Source of the DNA: Numida meleagris
Taxonomy: Eukaryota > Chordata > Aves > Galliformes > Numididae
DNA: 64,000 nt
Direction of reading: 5' to 3'
Assembly (NCBI RefSeq): GCF_002078875.1
Contig: NC_034414.1
Coordinates: forward strand, 34,386,753 to 34,450,752
Shown piece by piece: positions 37,998-50,840 of the stretch. Position 1 is the stretch's first letter. Every line of letters starts with the position of its first letter. The translations under genes were made by a program, and so were the position numbers. Below the pieces are notes generated by a model, which saw only the letters and a list, made by a program, of their open reading frames with translations, ran no database searches and had not been told where the DNA came from.

Positions 37998-40500
37998 ATA
38001 GATTAAGCTAAATAAATATAGACACATACCATATCTTAAATAGAATACTGAAGACTGTTCAGACAACAGTACCTCCTAGATAAAAATGTGAAGAGGAAAT
38101 TCTGAAGGTTCCAACAAAGAAACAAGATGTTTGGACAACTATACCTATGATAGTATATTTTTGACATTAAACATTTCCCTCATGCAGACAACACATTTAT
38201 ATATTTAAAACAAAAACAAAGCAGATATATTTTAGAGAATTTGCATATTTGGGTACTTTTCAGAAAAACTAACCAGTCTGAAAATCCAAAGTTTGGTTCA
38301 ACATGAACTGTGCCTTTTAAAATACAGTCTCTGAATTCTAGGAATGAAAACTCAACCTTAACTTCACGGAAGTACTGTTTTTTCTCACTTCTTGCTACAA
38401 ACTGGCAAAGTGCTATGTCTTTTGATGGTCAGTGGTAAACACAGAAGAAATCTTAGAAGTTGCTGAACACTGCAATTGAAACATATGTAGTCAGATCAGA
38501 GGGGAAAAAAATCCAACCCTAATGAATTTAACCTGTGAGCATTCCAGGCTTGTAATCTTCAGTCCAGCACCATCTCTCTTTTGCTGTGGTAGAACTTGGC
38601 ACCTTGTAATTCCCTTCTCATAGCCAGCTGCACACCCCCTACCTGGGAACCCACAAACTCACAGCAAATTCAAAGGTAAAAAAATGTTGGGAGCATCCTG
38701 TATTCTGACTGTTCAAGGTAGCATATGTCAGAGCAGGGACCTGCTATGCAATTCGAGCTCTCAAAGAATAAACTGAGGTAGAAGATCATTAAATCAAACC
38801 AAAATCTCCAAACTCACTTACGATGTATACACTTTTTGCTTATTGCTGTATATTTTCTTTAATTTCTCCTTATTTTTCCCTTTGTCATTTCTGGGAAGTG
38901 TTCACTCCTAAAACAATGTGTAACACCTGAGTTTTGAAGAAAACTGGATTTGTTTTCCAAATGAATCTTGAGAGGATTCAGTAATTGCTGCAAAACAAAT
39001 CATTGTTCATTGATCCATAAGATACTACAAGATCTGGTAATTCCCTTTGCAGTTCTCCTGTTCTCTTGTTCTGCACCTACAGTTTAGTATTTTAAGGTCT
39101 CAACACCCACACCTTTTAATTTTGCTATGAAATGTTCTGCAACTTCATTTTTCTGCTATCGCTTTGTGTTCTGCGGGCAGAGTATTGATTTCATTTATAA
39201 GCATTCCCGTTTTCTATAGCTACAGTTCTTCATTTTGCATCCTTTTTATATTAATACGTCTAAATCTCTAGAAAATTGAAATGTCACACTAGTAATACCT
39301 GTTTCTACTTAATATGTCAAAAATGTACTTCTATAACTGAGCATAAAAAAGACATTCAGATTATTGACATTTAACTGTAAAGAATATGAGACTGCCATTA
39401 TTTACAAGTGGTTTATTACTTTCTTTTATGAATAGGTTTAAAGAACTTTGTTAATTATATGCTGTATGAGTGCAGAAAAGCCTCTACTTATACATTTTAA
39501 ATGCCCCTTTTTCTATATAATTACCTTTAAAGTAAGATGAGCATTACTGCATTGCATTAAATTTTTACTCTGATACGCTCTCTGAATGTGCTATAAATGC
39601 AAAGGTTCTTTCTTTCGTAATAGAATTTCACTTTTCTCATCTAAAGTTTCAATATTTCAGAGGACTTTTCATTTGATTATACATGCAAATCACTTGGGAG
39701 ACCTAATACACTTATCTAAAAATTACTCATTCCTATATAACGAATTTAACAATTTCATCTATAGCGAACAAGAAATTTCAAAACTGTTTCCAGTGCCTCC
39801 AAAGAATTACTCCACCTCTCTTTAATACAGTTCTACAGATCCTGACACCAGCTCTAATGCAAACAGTATGCTGTAAGGTCACAGACACATCAATATTTAT
39901 GTAAAACACAAAAATTAAGGTGCTTCTGAGTATTTTATGCTATCTGGTTTGGGGGTTCATGTATAATAGATCTGATTCCTGTGCATGACTGACTTAAATT
40001 AAGCTGGACAACTATTACTATCAAGGACGTAACAGTTATACTGTTTCACTTGTCAAATATATTGTTTTAGTAAATAGTAAGATTGTAAACTGTTCGTAAC
40101 AATAAAATAACAAGCCCTTATCTGGCAAAAAAAAAAAAAAAGTCACTGTTTTAAGTTAGAATTGTTTCATAAGATAAAGATTTAGCTTCTAATCCATTTG
40201 TGAATAAATATATTCTGTAGTAGAACATGCTCATTTAGAAAGCCACAGAAAGGCAAACATTCCTTTAAAAAGTTTGGAAAAAATATCATCCTCAGACAAC
40301 AATTCAGTCTCCAGTCTCCAAGAACATATCAACCAGCACTAGAATTGTTTGATATCCTGTATAGTAAAGGATTTCCTGTATTCAGCTCCTCTTGTGAGAA
40401 GCATGTGGAACATGGCTTTTTGTTTTCATCTTTTAGAGATAATTGGAGACTTTTCTTGACAATAGATTGAATTGCATTCGCAATGGATCTATAATCAAGT

Positions 40501-40558
40501 CACAGAATCATAGAAAGTCTTAGGTTGGAAGAGACCTTAAAGATCATCTAGTATAAAG
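40501..40558 (-). mobile_element. CR1 3' terminus fragment
   Basis: 'cacagaatcatagaaagtct' followed by 'taggttggaagagacctta' and 'aagatcatctag' is the reversed CR1 3' end. Only about 60 bp remain before similarity stops, so it is a severely truncated insertion. Confidence 0.85.
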
Positions 40559-41346
40559 GACGCATTGGATCCATCGCGCATATGCTATCTGACTTACCTC
40601 TACAAGCATACACTTTTTTCTCCTAAGTCCATATAAACAGCAGGGTATATTCACAACAGTTGCTACAGAAGTCCTCACACTTAACATTCTAAAACCTATT
40701 TTCTGTTGTGGATTTCATGTTTTCAATGTACTCAGAATATTCGGTGTGCCTCAAAGATAACTGAATAATCCTGGAAAATGTCCCTGTCTGAAACAATGTT
40801 TTTTTTATAATACTGTGTACAAGAAACAGAATTTTTTCAACACTTACCTCGAGAAAATGATTGATTCTCAGGAACAACTCCATGTTCAATCTTCTTGCAG
40901 ATTAGTTCCCTAGCATCATTGTACAGTAAGTGTTCATTACATGAGTGTTTATTGTCTATGAAACAAAACATTGTGATGCACAAAGTTATTTTCCCTGGAG
41001 GAAGGACAAGAAGACAGAACCATCAGACTAGACTGGGCTTAGCCTTATATTCTAAAGATAAGCCTATAGCACAAAAACATTGTTCCTGTTTGTAATAACA
41101 GTCAGCATTACAAAATTCAGTATTGTCCAAAACCAATGTCATTTTGATATGCTAAACTAAATCATATTACCTTTAACAATACCATGAAAAGCATCACCTA
41201 GGCCATGACCTGAGACAGAAAAGAAAAATAGCATTGGACAGGCAGTTGGTTTCCCCTCAGAGAAACACCGGCAAGGACTAAAGAGATGATCCACATCCAA
41301 ACCAAACACCTAGACACATTGCTCATTTCACATTCTCAAAGAAGTT

Positions 41347-41383
41347 GTTTTTTTCTTTTTTTTCTTCTTCTTTTTTTTTTTTT
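41347..41383. repeat. Poly-pyrimidine tract
   Basis: A T-rich tract with scattered C, followed eight bases later by a run of A. It could form a short fold-back. Low-complexity DNA. Confidence 0.75.
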
Positions 41384-42673
41384 CAAATAGAAAAAAAAGA
41401 TTCATTCAACTTCTTTCCAAAGAGCTAAGATGAGGTGGGTCTTCATTGTCTGGAGGGCTAACTTTACTGTTATGAAAGAATAAAAATTGTCTCTGGAGTG
41501 AATAAAGAGAGTAAAAATATACCTCAGAATAGAAGACTGATTGAAATTGTAACTATGTAGAAATTATTGGTCTATATTAGACTCTCTGATGTAGAGCTAT
41601 AACCCAAGAATGCACAAGTTTTCCCCATGGAAATGGCTGTAGTAATTTAGTTATATGTAATTTTTTTAGTGTTCTTCCTTCTCTTCCTTTTTTTTTAAGT
41701 TCTGATATTATCAAAAATTAAAAACATGTTACATTATGAAATATTTAATTACAATTGTTTATTTCCCATTGTTCTTTTTTTGTTGTTGGTTTTGGCTGTT
41801 TTTTTTTTAATAGAAAAATTATTTCTTGGTGGCATCTGGATGGGAAAAAAAGGACTATCAATGGTTGAATGAATGTCACTTGGTTGAGGGTAAAACAGAT
41901 GAGCCAATCATTTCTAAATGGACTACTTTCTGTTCGGAGAAAGTGCTAACAGAACTAAATAGAGATGATGGGAAAAATGAAAGAAGAGTACATATTGGAT
42001 ACTTCCAACTTGCCTACAGCACATTGTACTTTTGAATTTATGGCAATTTGTGATAAGCTAGGATCCCTTCACATTAAAAAAAGTTAAAATTATCAGTATA
42101 TTCTAGAAGATGTACTTGAAATTTCAACAAATGTGCTGCAGTCAGAAGTACAGAAGAGCTGTTGATATTAGAGGAAATGGTTCTATAAAAGGTAGAGAAA
42201 TAGATACACCAGAAGTGTTCAGGTTAGGAAAAAATTTTGACAGTATATGAGCACTTAAAAATGAAAATGACAGATTCTAGTAGAGAAGGGCTAGAATTAC
42301 TGAGGGCTAAAAAAAATATTAAAAGATCAAAATAGCTGGAAACTATAATCGAGTTTAAAGGACCAGTAATTAACAAAGCAAGTGTAAAGATTTCACAGTT
42401 AGAGACAATTAATTCAATAGACACTTTAAATATTTTATAAATATTTTTATGTTCATTTGTGCTTTGTTTATACGATAGTATTTCTCATCTCTCTTCTTCC
42501 TTTTTGCCTATTTGTGACTAAGACCTCAAAAGCACTGGATGATAGATCAAACCATTTAACATAGTCTTAGAATGTCTCTGATTACTTGTGTGGGCAGCCA
42601 TTCTTCCTTCCACCTCTCCTGCTCCATCTCACTGTATATGAACTACATAGGTAGCCATAGGTTTTCTGTCCAA

Positions 42674-42689
42674 GAATGCGGCCGCATTC
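42674..42689. repeat. 16-bp perfect palindrome with NotI core
   Basis: gaatgcggccgcattc is its own reverse complement and holds the eight-base NotI site. It stands alone in AT-rich, CpG-poor DNA. Confidence 0.85.
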
Positions 42690-43228
42690 AGGCCATGATA
42701 CCTAGACTTTGCTTGGGTTTTAGTCTTGGCTTTCATGCAGCTAAAATGTTGGTTGGTTTTCTGTTAATTGGCTGCTGTTGGTCAATATTGCCCCCCTGCA
42801 GTTCATATTGTCCTTACAGACTTTCCCAATGTAGACAGTAAGAGTACAATGTCACATTTGTGACAGAATGTGTACTGTCTATCAAACCTAAGATTTATGT
42901 CTACAGAATATCAAAGTGCTTTATGCCTAGTTTTTTACAGAGCACTGATAAAACGTTTTCTGAGTTAATTAATACAAAGTATTGGTTTTAATTAGGCGCT
43001 CGGGGGAACAAAAAGTTAGTGGTTGTATTCAGTAATTAAGTGTAAGATTTAAGATGCTTATGCAACATTCATGAGGTCTCCTTGTGAATATGTTTTGATA
43101 CTACCATTAATTAGAAAATCTCCTCTGTTTCATGTAGGATTTTTAGCTGACTAATACACAGGACAGATAAAACAGTAAGATGCCATTGCCTATAAAAAAC
43201 CTCTTCACCTTGCAACAGTAGATCAGTG

Positions 43229-43272
43229 CAGAACAGAACGGGACAGAACAGAATAGAACAGAATAGAGAATA
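43229..43272. repeat. Degenerate AGAAC/AGAAT pentamer repeat
   Basis: A series of agaac, ggac and agaat units directly abuts the 3' end of the CR1-like element that follows. It occupies the place where the octamer tail normally lies, so it is probably a diverged or re-expanded tail. Confidence 0.65.
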
Positions 43273-43960
43273 GCTCAGTTGGAAGAGGCCTACAAAGATC
43301 ATCAAGTCCAACTGTCTGAATGCTTCAGACTTCAAACCCTGTTACCATCTTTGTTGCCCTCCTCTGGATGCTTTCAAGCACCTTTGTAGAGGCCAGCTGA
43401 TCATACTGTGTTTAATGCACTCCAAAATACGGTTTCCCCCTTGTCTGCCAGGACACACTGCTGGTTCATATTAAGCCTGCTGTCATCAGTACACCCAGGT
43501 CCCTTTCTTCTGAGCTGTTTCTTAGCAATTTGTCTCCCAGTCTGCACCTATGCCTGGCATTACTCCATCCTAGGTACAGAACCTGGTATTTATCCTTGCT
43601 GAATTTCTATTGATGATTATCCAGTATTCCCATCTAGCTAGATTTCTCTTGCAAGGATTCTCATCCCTCCAGGGAACCAGATGTACGTTCCAGCTTAGTA
43701 ACACAAGCAAAATTACTGAGGATGCATTACAGTCCTGCTTCCAAGTCATTGATAAAAATGTTGAATGAGACTGGCCCTGGAACTGGGCCCTGAGGAGCAC
43801 CATTATTGAAATTAACAAGACAGATGTAGTCCTATTTACTACAACTGTTTGAGCTCTACCATTGACTCTCTAATGTAATGCTCTACGTTCATCACGTAGC
43901 ACTACATGAACCTATTTATCTCACAGTTGGACAGTTTGTCCAGAATAATGCCAGAAGGAC
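43273..43960 (-). mobile_element. CR1-type LINE with long 3' region
   Basis: The left edge 'cagttggaagaggcctacaa' with 'agatcatcaagtccaact' is the reversed CR1 terminus. It continues with 'gttgccctcctctggatg', 'gtacagaacctggtattta', 'attgataaaaatgttgaa', 'gaactgggccctgaggagc' and 'ggacagtttgtccagaa'. This is the layout of the older avian CR1 subfamilies with an extended 3' region. No reverse-transcriptase motif remains. The subfamily was not verified, and it is more diverged than the 22-kb copy. Confidence 0.85.
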
Positions 43961-46900
43961 AAGTGAAGGGAGAATCTAAGAGTTAAGGCCACTAAATATT
44001 GCCATAGAAAATGGCAATCTGCATTCCCTCCAGGCTCAGGAAAATGAAGAATTATACTTTTTCATGTGTTATGTATGTTTGAATAGTGTTTTACTACAGC
44101 TTTTAATGCACTAATATATATGAAATATATCTGCATTGTGCACTGGTGTTTGATGCAAAAGATACAGCTTGGGTTCTGAAAGCATTCCCCTCTAGCATAC
44201 CATGCTGACACTAAGCGTATGCTTCCTCTTGCTTTCACACACTGACTACTGTTCCTGAATTAATAAGTTTCCTACAGGCTTTCATGTCTTCTTGTCCAAA
44301 AGAGATTTGTTATGCATAAAAACTGTAGAAGTATGCTCACTTTCCCTATGGATACAGCACAGGAACAGGAAGCTCTGATGTCTCCCAAGCTTTAGTAAAG
44401 TGAGATATTTCTGTATCTTCAACCAAGCCTTTCATTAGCAAAACTTTGTTGTTTTGTTTTTGTTGTCGTTTGTTTAAATGAAAATATTAGAGCCTGAATC
44501 TCATTTAGAATTAAAAAGAGTCCAAAGAAAGTGTACTTTAACGTTAAGAAACTGTAGGATTTGAGCATCTTTCTTTGTAACTGTTGCTGTGCTTCAGTAA
44601 TGTATTATAATCTAAATCTCTTGAAAAACTGTCCACAGTACAGTTAATGGATTTAATTGCAAATAATACTGTTCTGACCTTTCTCCATCTTGATGTAGAT
44701 ATTTTACCCTCTAGCAACTGTCTTTTTAAAATTCATTGAGACATATTGTTATTAATAGGCAAAAGACCATTGATGATATCCACAGATCTAAATCTTTTGA
44801 TTTAATCATCATGTTCCCCTGATTAAAGAAACTCCTATTCTTTGGTCAATTATTCCTGCTATTATCTCGGGTTGATTTTCTTGGACCATCACACAAGCGT
44901 TAGAGAGAAATTCTAATAAAACTGGTACTTCCAGATGTTATTTGAAAATGTTGATTGACCCTCATTTGTGATGGAAAAACAAACCATTCAATAAGAAACA
45001 GCTCTCTGTATTGCATGCAGAGGCCTGGGAATCTGTTTTGCCATAGATGAGTCCAGCAAAACAGAACCATACAGGCCCATGTCTTAGAAGAGGTTGAAGA
45101 TGTGTTGGGGCTGCTCTAAATGATATCAAGCAAACTAATTTCTGAAAGAAATATATGTTAGCTGAATATTGTGCTATTTTTGCTAACTGCATAGTATCTG
45201 TGCTGTGACTGATTTACATGAATCTGTCAGACAACAGCCTGAGCTTTATCTCTGGAAAAAGGTCTTTCCACTTGGACTAGGCACTATGAAGGAAGCCCTG
45301 GCTATGCCTGTATCTCCCAACCATCTCAATACAGCAGCCTAGGGCATCTGAAAGGAAAAGATTTTTCCTGCTCCATATATCAGCTCTGCTGGTTCCTTGG
45401 GACCAAGAAGCTTTAATGCAGATTGTTTTCAATCCTGTACTGGCCTGCCAGGGTCACCTGTGCAACCCAGAAGGAAGGCTGTGCTTGATCAAGCCTATCA
45501 GATCTGTTTACTTCCTCAAACACCAGAGGCCAAATTTCCATCAAAAATATCTTACCTGTGAATTCTGGAGCATTTCTAAATATGATTTATGAGATCTTTG
45601 TCCCTGTTAAAGGCAGGAACAGAAATCCAAATGACACCAATGAAGACAGTATCTTCTGTGCAACTAGTTATGTGACATTGTGCCAAACTACCTACATAAT
45701 CCTGACCAAAAATTACACTCACATCCTACCTGTTTGCTTGAGCCTATTTTCCAGTGAAATTTCTGACAGTACAAATACCTTATTTTTGCTTTGAAAAGTC
45801 AGTTAAGACTTAACAAGCTTACTCATGTACTCTTTTTGAGCTAAATTAAATCTGATTCTAAAGTCTTGTTCTTCCTATTATGAGCTGACACTCTTTTTCA
45901 TTTCATGTATCCTGTAAACATACCTGAATTAAGCAAATTTAGTTGTGTGGATTTATTTAATATATTGCATGTTTAGAAACCTGAAGCTTAGTTTTTGTTG
46001 TGTTTGCTCGTATGTCCTGCAAATGAACTTGCATCCTTCTAAAGAGAAATAATTTACTTTCACTTATACCAAAATATGATCTCTAATTATAACTCTACAT
46101 TAAGGGAGATTTCTGTACATATACAGGGTTGTGTGGGTATGTGTACGGACTTTGTCCTTGACAAAAGATTCCTGAGGTAGTTGTGCTCTTGCAGATTTCC
46201 CTTGGAGATAATCACCACTTCAGGACATAATACTCACCAGATAGAATACAACCTACTTTAAATAGAGAATTTGAAAGAACATACAAGCTGTTGTCCTAGT
46301 AGCAAAACAATCAGTGGCTATAAAATGCAAACACTAACCTGGCTGCTTCTTTGCCCCAGTAGACACACTTAGTTTATCTGCTATCTATTTCCAAAAGAGG
46401 AAAGTAACCTCATCATGAGATTCAGACACTGAATCATCAAAATTAAAACCGTGAATTACTAATAAGATCACCTAAAATATCTCACTCCAAAGCTATATTA
46501 CTTTGGTAATTATCTTTGACAAATATATTTGATAATTCAGCCAAACTTGTATTGGATTTCTCAGGTAATAAAATCTGTACTGTTGTTTTTCAAATGACAT
46601 TGCTGTCTAGCCATTATATTCTATCCATTAGAAGTGTTTTAAACATTCAGTTTAAATTTGCCTGTATTTTATTTTTTTCTTATGAATATGTACCCTAAAA
46701 ATGCTGCCTTAAAAGGATCATCCACCTACATATGTGAAAACTGCTACCATATTGCTATTACTGCTTGTTTAATCAAACTAGATGTATTCAGCTTCAAAAT
46801 TATTCCCAGTTGATTTTTACCATTGATCAAAGCATATTATTTTTTTTCTAGAGCTGGCTTAAAAATCTTGAAAGTTTCATGCAAAATTTTCTTTAGTAAA

Positions 46901-47397
46901 ATTGCCACTTGTTTCCCTGTGAAAAACACTTATCCAGGTTAGTAGTGACTGAAATTCATTATCATATAATGGCAGCTGGTATTATTACAGATTTCTTTCC
47001 CCTGTGGCATATGTTTTCAATACTGCTATTTATGATACAGCTTGAATGCGCTAACAGATAGTCAAAATCACGCAGCAAGCGTGCAAAGTTCTGAGCCAGA
47101 CGCAAATTTAAAATAAAGAAAGCATTTCAGTGTCACTGCCGTGATTCAAATGTTCTTTTCTCAGCCAGGATGGACTCATAGCTTGCATATTTTGCTATCA
47201 TGCCTTTAAAAGATGTGTTTTTCTCTCATTTCAACACTATCAAAAATGTTTTTAGTCAAAGTTTCAAAGTACATATATGAATTAGGAATATGAATTCCAT
47301 AAAATTTATTTATTTCTGAGAGACAATTTCTTTGGGATATTCATGTACATTTGATAATTAGTCCTTATAGATAGTGCATTATTGATCCTGATCTGAT
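43961..47397. other. AT-rich non-coding stretch
   Basis: No gene is recognisable. Open frames at 44962-45192 and 45558-45794 lack recognisable domains. Nothing else stands out. Confidence 0.55.
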
Positions 47398-47815
47398 TCA
47401 TAGAATCATAGAATGGCTTGGGTTAGAAGGGACTCTAAATACCATCCAGTTCCAACTCCCTGCCATAGGCAAGCTTGCCACCCAGTACATCAAGTTTCCC
47501 AGGGCCCCATCCAACCTGGCCATGAACACTTCCAGGGATGGGGCATCCACTCTTTCTCTGGGCAACTTATTCCAGTGCCTCACCACCCCCTAAGTAAAGA
47601 ATTTCTTCCTAATATCTAACTTAAATCTCCCCTCTTTTAGTTTAAAGCCATTCTCCCTTGTCCCATCACTTATCAGACTGTGTAAAAAGTCGGTCTCTCT
47701 CTTGTTTATAAGCTTCTCTCAAGTACCAGAAGGCTGCACTGAGGTCTCCCAGAGGCTCCCCAGAGTCTTCTCTTCAAGCTGAATGAGCCCAGCTCCCTCA
47801 GCTTTATTCTTCATC
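47398..47815 (-). mobile_element. CR1 LINE 3' fragment
   Basis: It begins 'tcatagaatcatagaatggc' (reversed CR1 terminus). It then runs through 'ccatccaacctggccatga', 'cttccagggatggggcatc', 'gaatttcttcctaatatct' and 'gaggtctcccagaggctcc' to 'ccagctccctcagcttta'. It lies on the minus strand, is 5'-truncated, and has no intact ORF. It looks younger than the 43-kb copy because its terminus is well preserved. Confidence 0.94.
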
Positions 47816-50202
47816 TGTCTGTTTCCCCCTTCTCGTAATTTCCAAAACTGTTGGCCAGTTTCAGCCAAAGATTAGGAGATCAAAACCTTAAAGAGAAGTC
47901 ACAACTTTCATCAGATACAGTGGCTGGTTGGATGACACAGACTCAGATTGATGTCCCACTTGGAATAGAGCATCAGTCATAGGTCAGCAGTTGTTTCTTT
48001 TCTTTTTTTAACATTGACCTCTTTCTTGCAGTCTGTTCAGCAAGTATTCTTCCAGCACATCAGGGCAAATGTAGCTCTGAACTACTGAGAATATATAATG
48101 TCTTCTGCCTACCTGATATCTGCAGAAGTGAAAGACAGCTGAGCAGACTAGGAAAGGAAGTCTAATGGAGCTGGGCATGAAGCTCAAAGCTCAGCATAAA
48201 TGGATGAATCTGCCACAATGTGGCACAGGAAAGGCTGTAATAAGATCAAATATAAATCCTCAAGAGATCATTTCATTAGCTCTGCTGGTCACAAAACAAT
48301 TTGCATTATTGTTTCTATTAAGACAACAGAAGCTAAAATACAAACTCCTTGTTACAATCAGTTTTGAATACCAGTAGGAACATAAAATAAGCTTAGTATC
48401 TGAAATAAAATGTGTTCTCATTTTAGAGTGTATAGACTGAAATCAGCCATCTAAGGGATCACAGTACAGAATTTTGCAGAGGAGCTTGAAGGGGATACAG
48501 AGCTACCTGATACTGCAGTCAGTGTGATAGCATCTGAGGAGCTACAGCTCCTCGCAGCACTCAGCACAAGGCATGCACACAGAGAAAACAAATGTTTTCC
48601 AGTTCCACGTGATTTTATTTTCACTCATCTTCTTTTATATCTCCTTCTATGTATACATAAGAGTAATTCTAATGGCTGAAGAAGAAAACCTCATTCACAG
48701 CAAATGGGTAAAAAAAGCTACCTTTAAATCATCACGCTGTTATAGCTAATCTGGCAAATCTATTTTTTTTAGTGGCATAGGGATAAGATGACTGTGTGAT
48801 GGACCCCATAGTGGTCCCAGTAGTATTCTGTCAACTTGCTGTCAATTTTCACTCCTTCTCATGCCACCGCTGTCAAGTTCATAGAACCAGATGCTATGTT
48901 ATTGATGCAGTGAGATCAAGTTACGTTGATATTGCAGAGGTAGGTTTCTGAGTAATAAGCAAATATTGGGCTGCTGGGCCCCTGGACTGGTACTATCTTT
49001 TTTCTCTGTGTTTTGAGGGAAGCAGTAACTCAGTAGGAGCCTATACCAGCAAAACCTTATTCCTAACCCAAACAGTTGGGAAAATCAACTACAGACAGCT
49101 ATCCTACTCTATCCACTGTTGCAACATACATTGTGTCCTTCTCCCAGACCTGGAGGTCCAAGAAGCCCTTCCTCCCATCAGTCACGGAATAACAGTGTGG
49201 GTAATATAGCTGGGCTGGGACGCAACCGTCTTCTTACCTGATAGAGAAGAGACATTTTATCCATTTTGTGTCATTTCACTGTCACATGGAAAGAGAAAAA
49301 AATGGCAGACTATTTCAGCTAGTATTGAAAAATCACTGCTGTAAGACTTTATTCAAAGTCCTTCCTTTAAAAACTTCCAAGGAATACAAATGTTCCACAC
49401 ACAACAGAAAATAGCTACAGCTTGGTCATAACGGGAAACGCAGCAGAGAACTGTTTGCAAGAAAGCAAAGATCTCTTTTTTCCTCCTTTCATCACCCACT
49501 CCTTTTGTGCTCTGGAGGTTCTTAATGAAAAAAGTGCACTCAAAAGATACATATGAGCTTTTTACAATCTAGCACGAGCAAAGAAGCAGCTATTCATAGA
49601 GGCAAATGCCCAGCACCTTACTTGAAATACTGTTCCTGCTGATAGCAGAGCAGTATTCAGAACAGGGAGTTTGTGTTTTGTACAAAGCATTTTTTATAGT
49701 TACTATGTGATACGACAAGAAGAGGTACAAAGAGAGGCAGCGAGAGGAAGGCAAGGACAGCACTAATGTGGTTTCATCAGAATTACTGTAATTACAAAAG
49801 TTTTCAGGAGTACAGTATATGTGGGTGCACAGTTCCCTGTTGAATACTTGAAATAAACCACCTGCACCCCTGGGTATGCTGACAGCAGCGCAGTGCAGGC
49901 AGGATGGTGTGGGGACCCAATGCCACTGCTGTTGCTGTGATACTCCCTTGATCACCACAGCTGCTTCTGCTCTCACTCACCTTGTTCCATCTCCATAACA
50001 GGAATCAAACCACCCAAAATCATATTCAGAACTGGGTCCACAGCAAAGCAATTAGATCCCAGCAGTAGCTTTCTTGACTCCAGAAAACTCAAAGCTAGGT
50101 GGGTGTTTCGCTGCTCTCAGGATCAACGTAGTTCTCAAATTCAGGTTTAAAGATGACTCAAAATCTTTCCAGGGAACACCTGTCTATTTTTTTGAAATAC
50201 GT
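47816..50202. other. AT-rich non-coding stretch
   Basis: No gene is recognisable. The minus-strand frame 49590-49976 (128 codons) has no domain I recognise and no supporting signals. Confidence 0.55.
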
Positions 50203-50268
50203 TTCATAGAATCTTAGAATATCTTGAGTTAGAAGGAACCCATAAGGATCATTAAGTCCAACTCCCAA
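50203..50268 (-). mobile_element. CR1 3' terminus fragment
   Basis: 'ttcatagaatcttagaat', 'gagttagaaggaacccata' and 'aggatcattaagtccaact' form a short, diverged reversed CR1 end. This is the last CR1 copy visible before the CpG-rich right part of the window. Confidence 0.85.
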
Positions 50269-50774
50269 AAGAAACATAATTAAGAAAGCATAATTGGATT
50301 TTACTTAGTTTTTTCAAGTAGATTTCAAGGAAAAACAAGCTAAAGTATTTTTTCCAAGTTCTCTGGAGCAACAGAGCCAGAGGAGACCACACTATGACAT
50401 TCTCATATTCCTACAGTGCCCGTGCTCCTCTAAAAATTGTGTAATTAAAACATTTTCTTTCACGCTGAAAGAAGCATTTGCTTAAGTGCAATGGAAAGCA
50501 TTCCACTGAAGTGAATTTGCATCTTTTCTGTATGTTAAGACAGGGTCATGGCGTTCTTGTCACCAGGTACCTTGGATTGTCTTAGTTACCAGGAGCCTTT
50601 GCTGTAGTCAGTTCACTTGGTTTTGTCTCTGGTAAATCATGCAATAAGTGAACAATATGTCAACTAAATAATGCACTGTGGAATATTTTTTTCAAAATAA
50701 TTTTCTTTTTTTTTTCATCTGTCCATGCAATAAGAGTCCTGTATGCTGCTTCCATTAATGTCGCTACTTATGCC

Positions 50775-50840
50775 ATGGAATACCACTGAAATCAATGGGA
50801 CTATTTATGGATTCATTTGCTATTCAAAGGGCTTGATTCT
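50775..50840. repeat. Ancient amniote repeat fragment
   Basis: 'ggaataccactgaaatcaat' followed by 'gggactatttatgg' and 'ggcttgattctctg' resembles the 'cattgaaatcaatgggactac' segment of an old repeat common in sauropsids. It is eroded, with the family unverified. Confidence 0.4.

Larger units (their letters stand above)
31613..40500. other. Long AT-rich, CpG-poor stretch
   Basis: No gene is recognisable. It contains two perfect short hairpins (32.42 and 35.22 kb), eroded SINE and CR1 traces (33.8 and 34.9 kb), AT microsatellites at 36.2 and 37.98 kb, and a run of 15 A ending at 40141. A weak CTCF-like word (agatggcagc) occurs near 37527. Confidence 0.6.
40559..43228. other. AT-rich non-coding stretch
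   Basis: No gene is recognisable. It includes a T/C tract near 41.36 kb, a second T-rich tract near 41.78 kb, and a 16-bp palindrome near 42.68 kb. The 42572-42841 frame begins with ATG but has no recognisable domain or splice signals. Confidence 0.55.

Noticed and set aside
42572..42841. 89-codon ATG frame with hydrophobic stretch
   Set aside because: The hydrophobic segment hinted at a membrane peptide, but no signal, splice site or family supports it.
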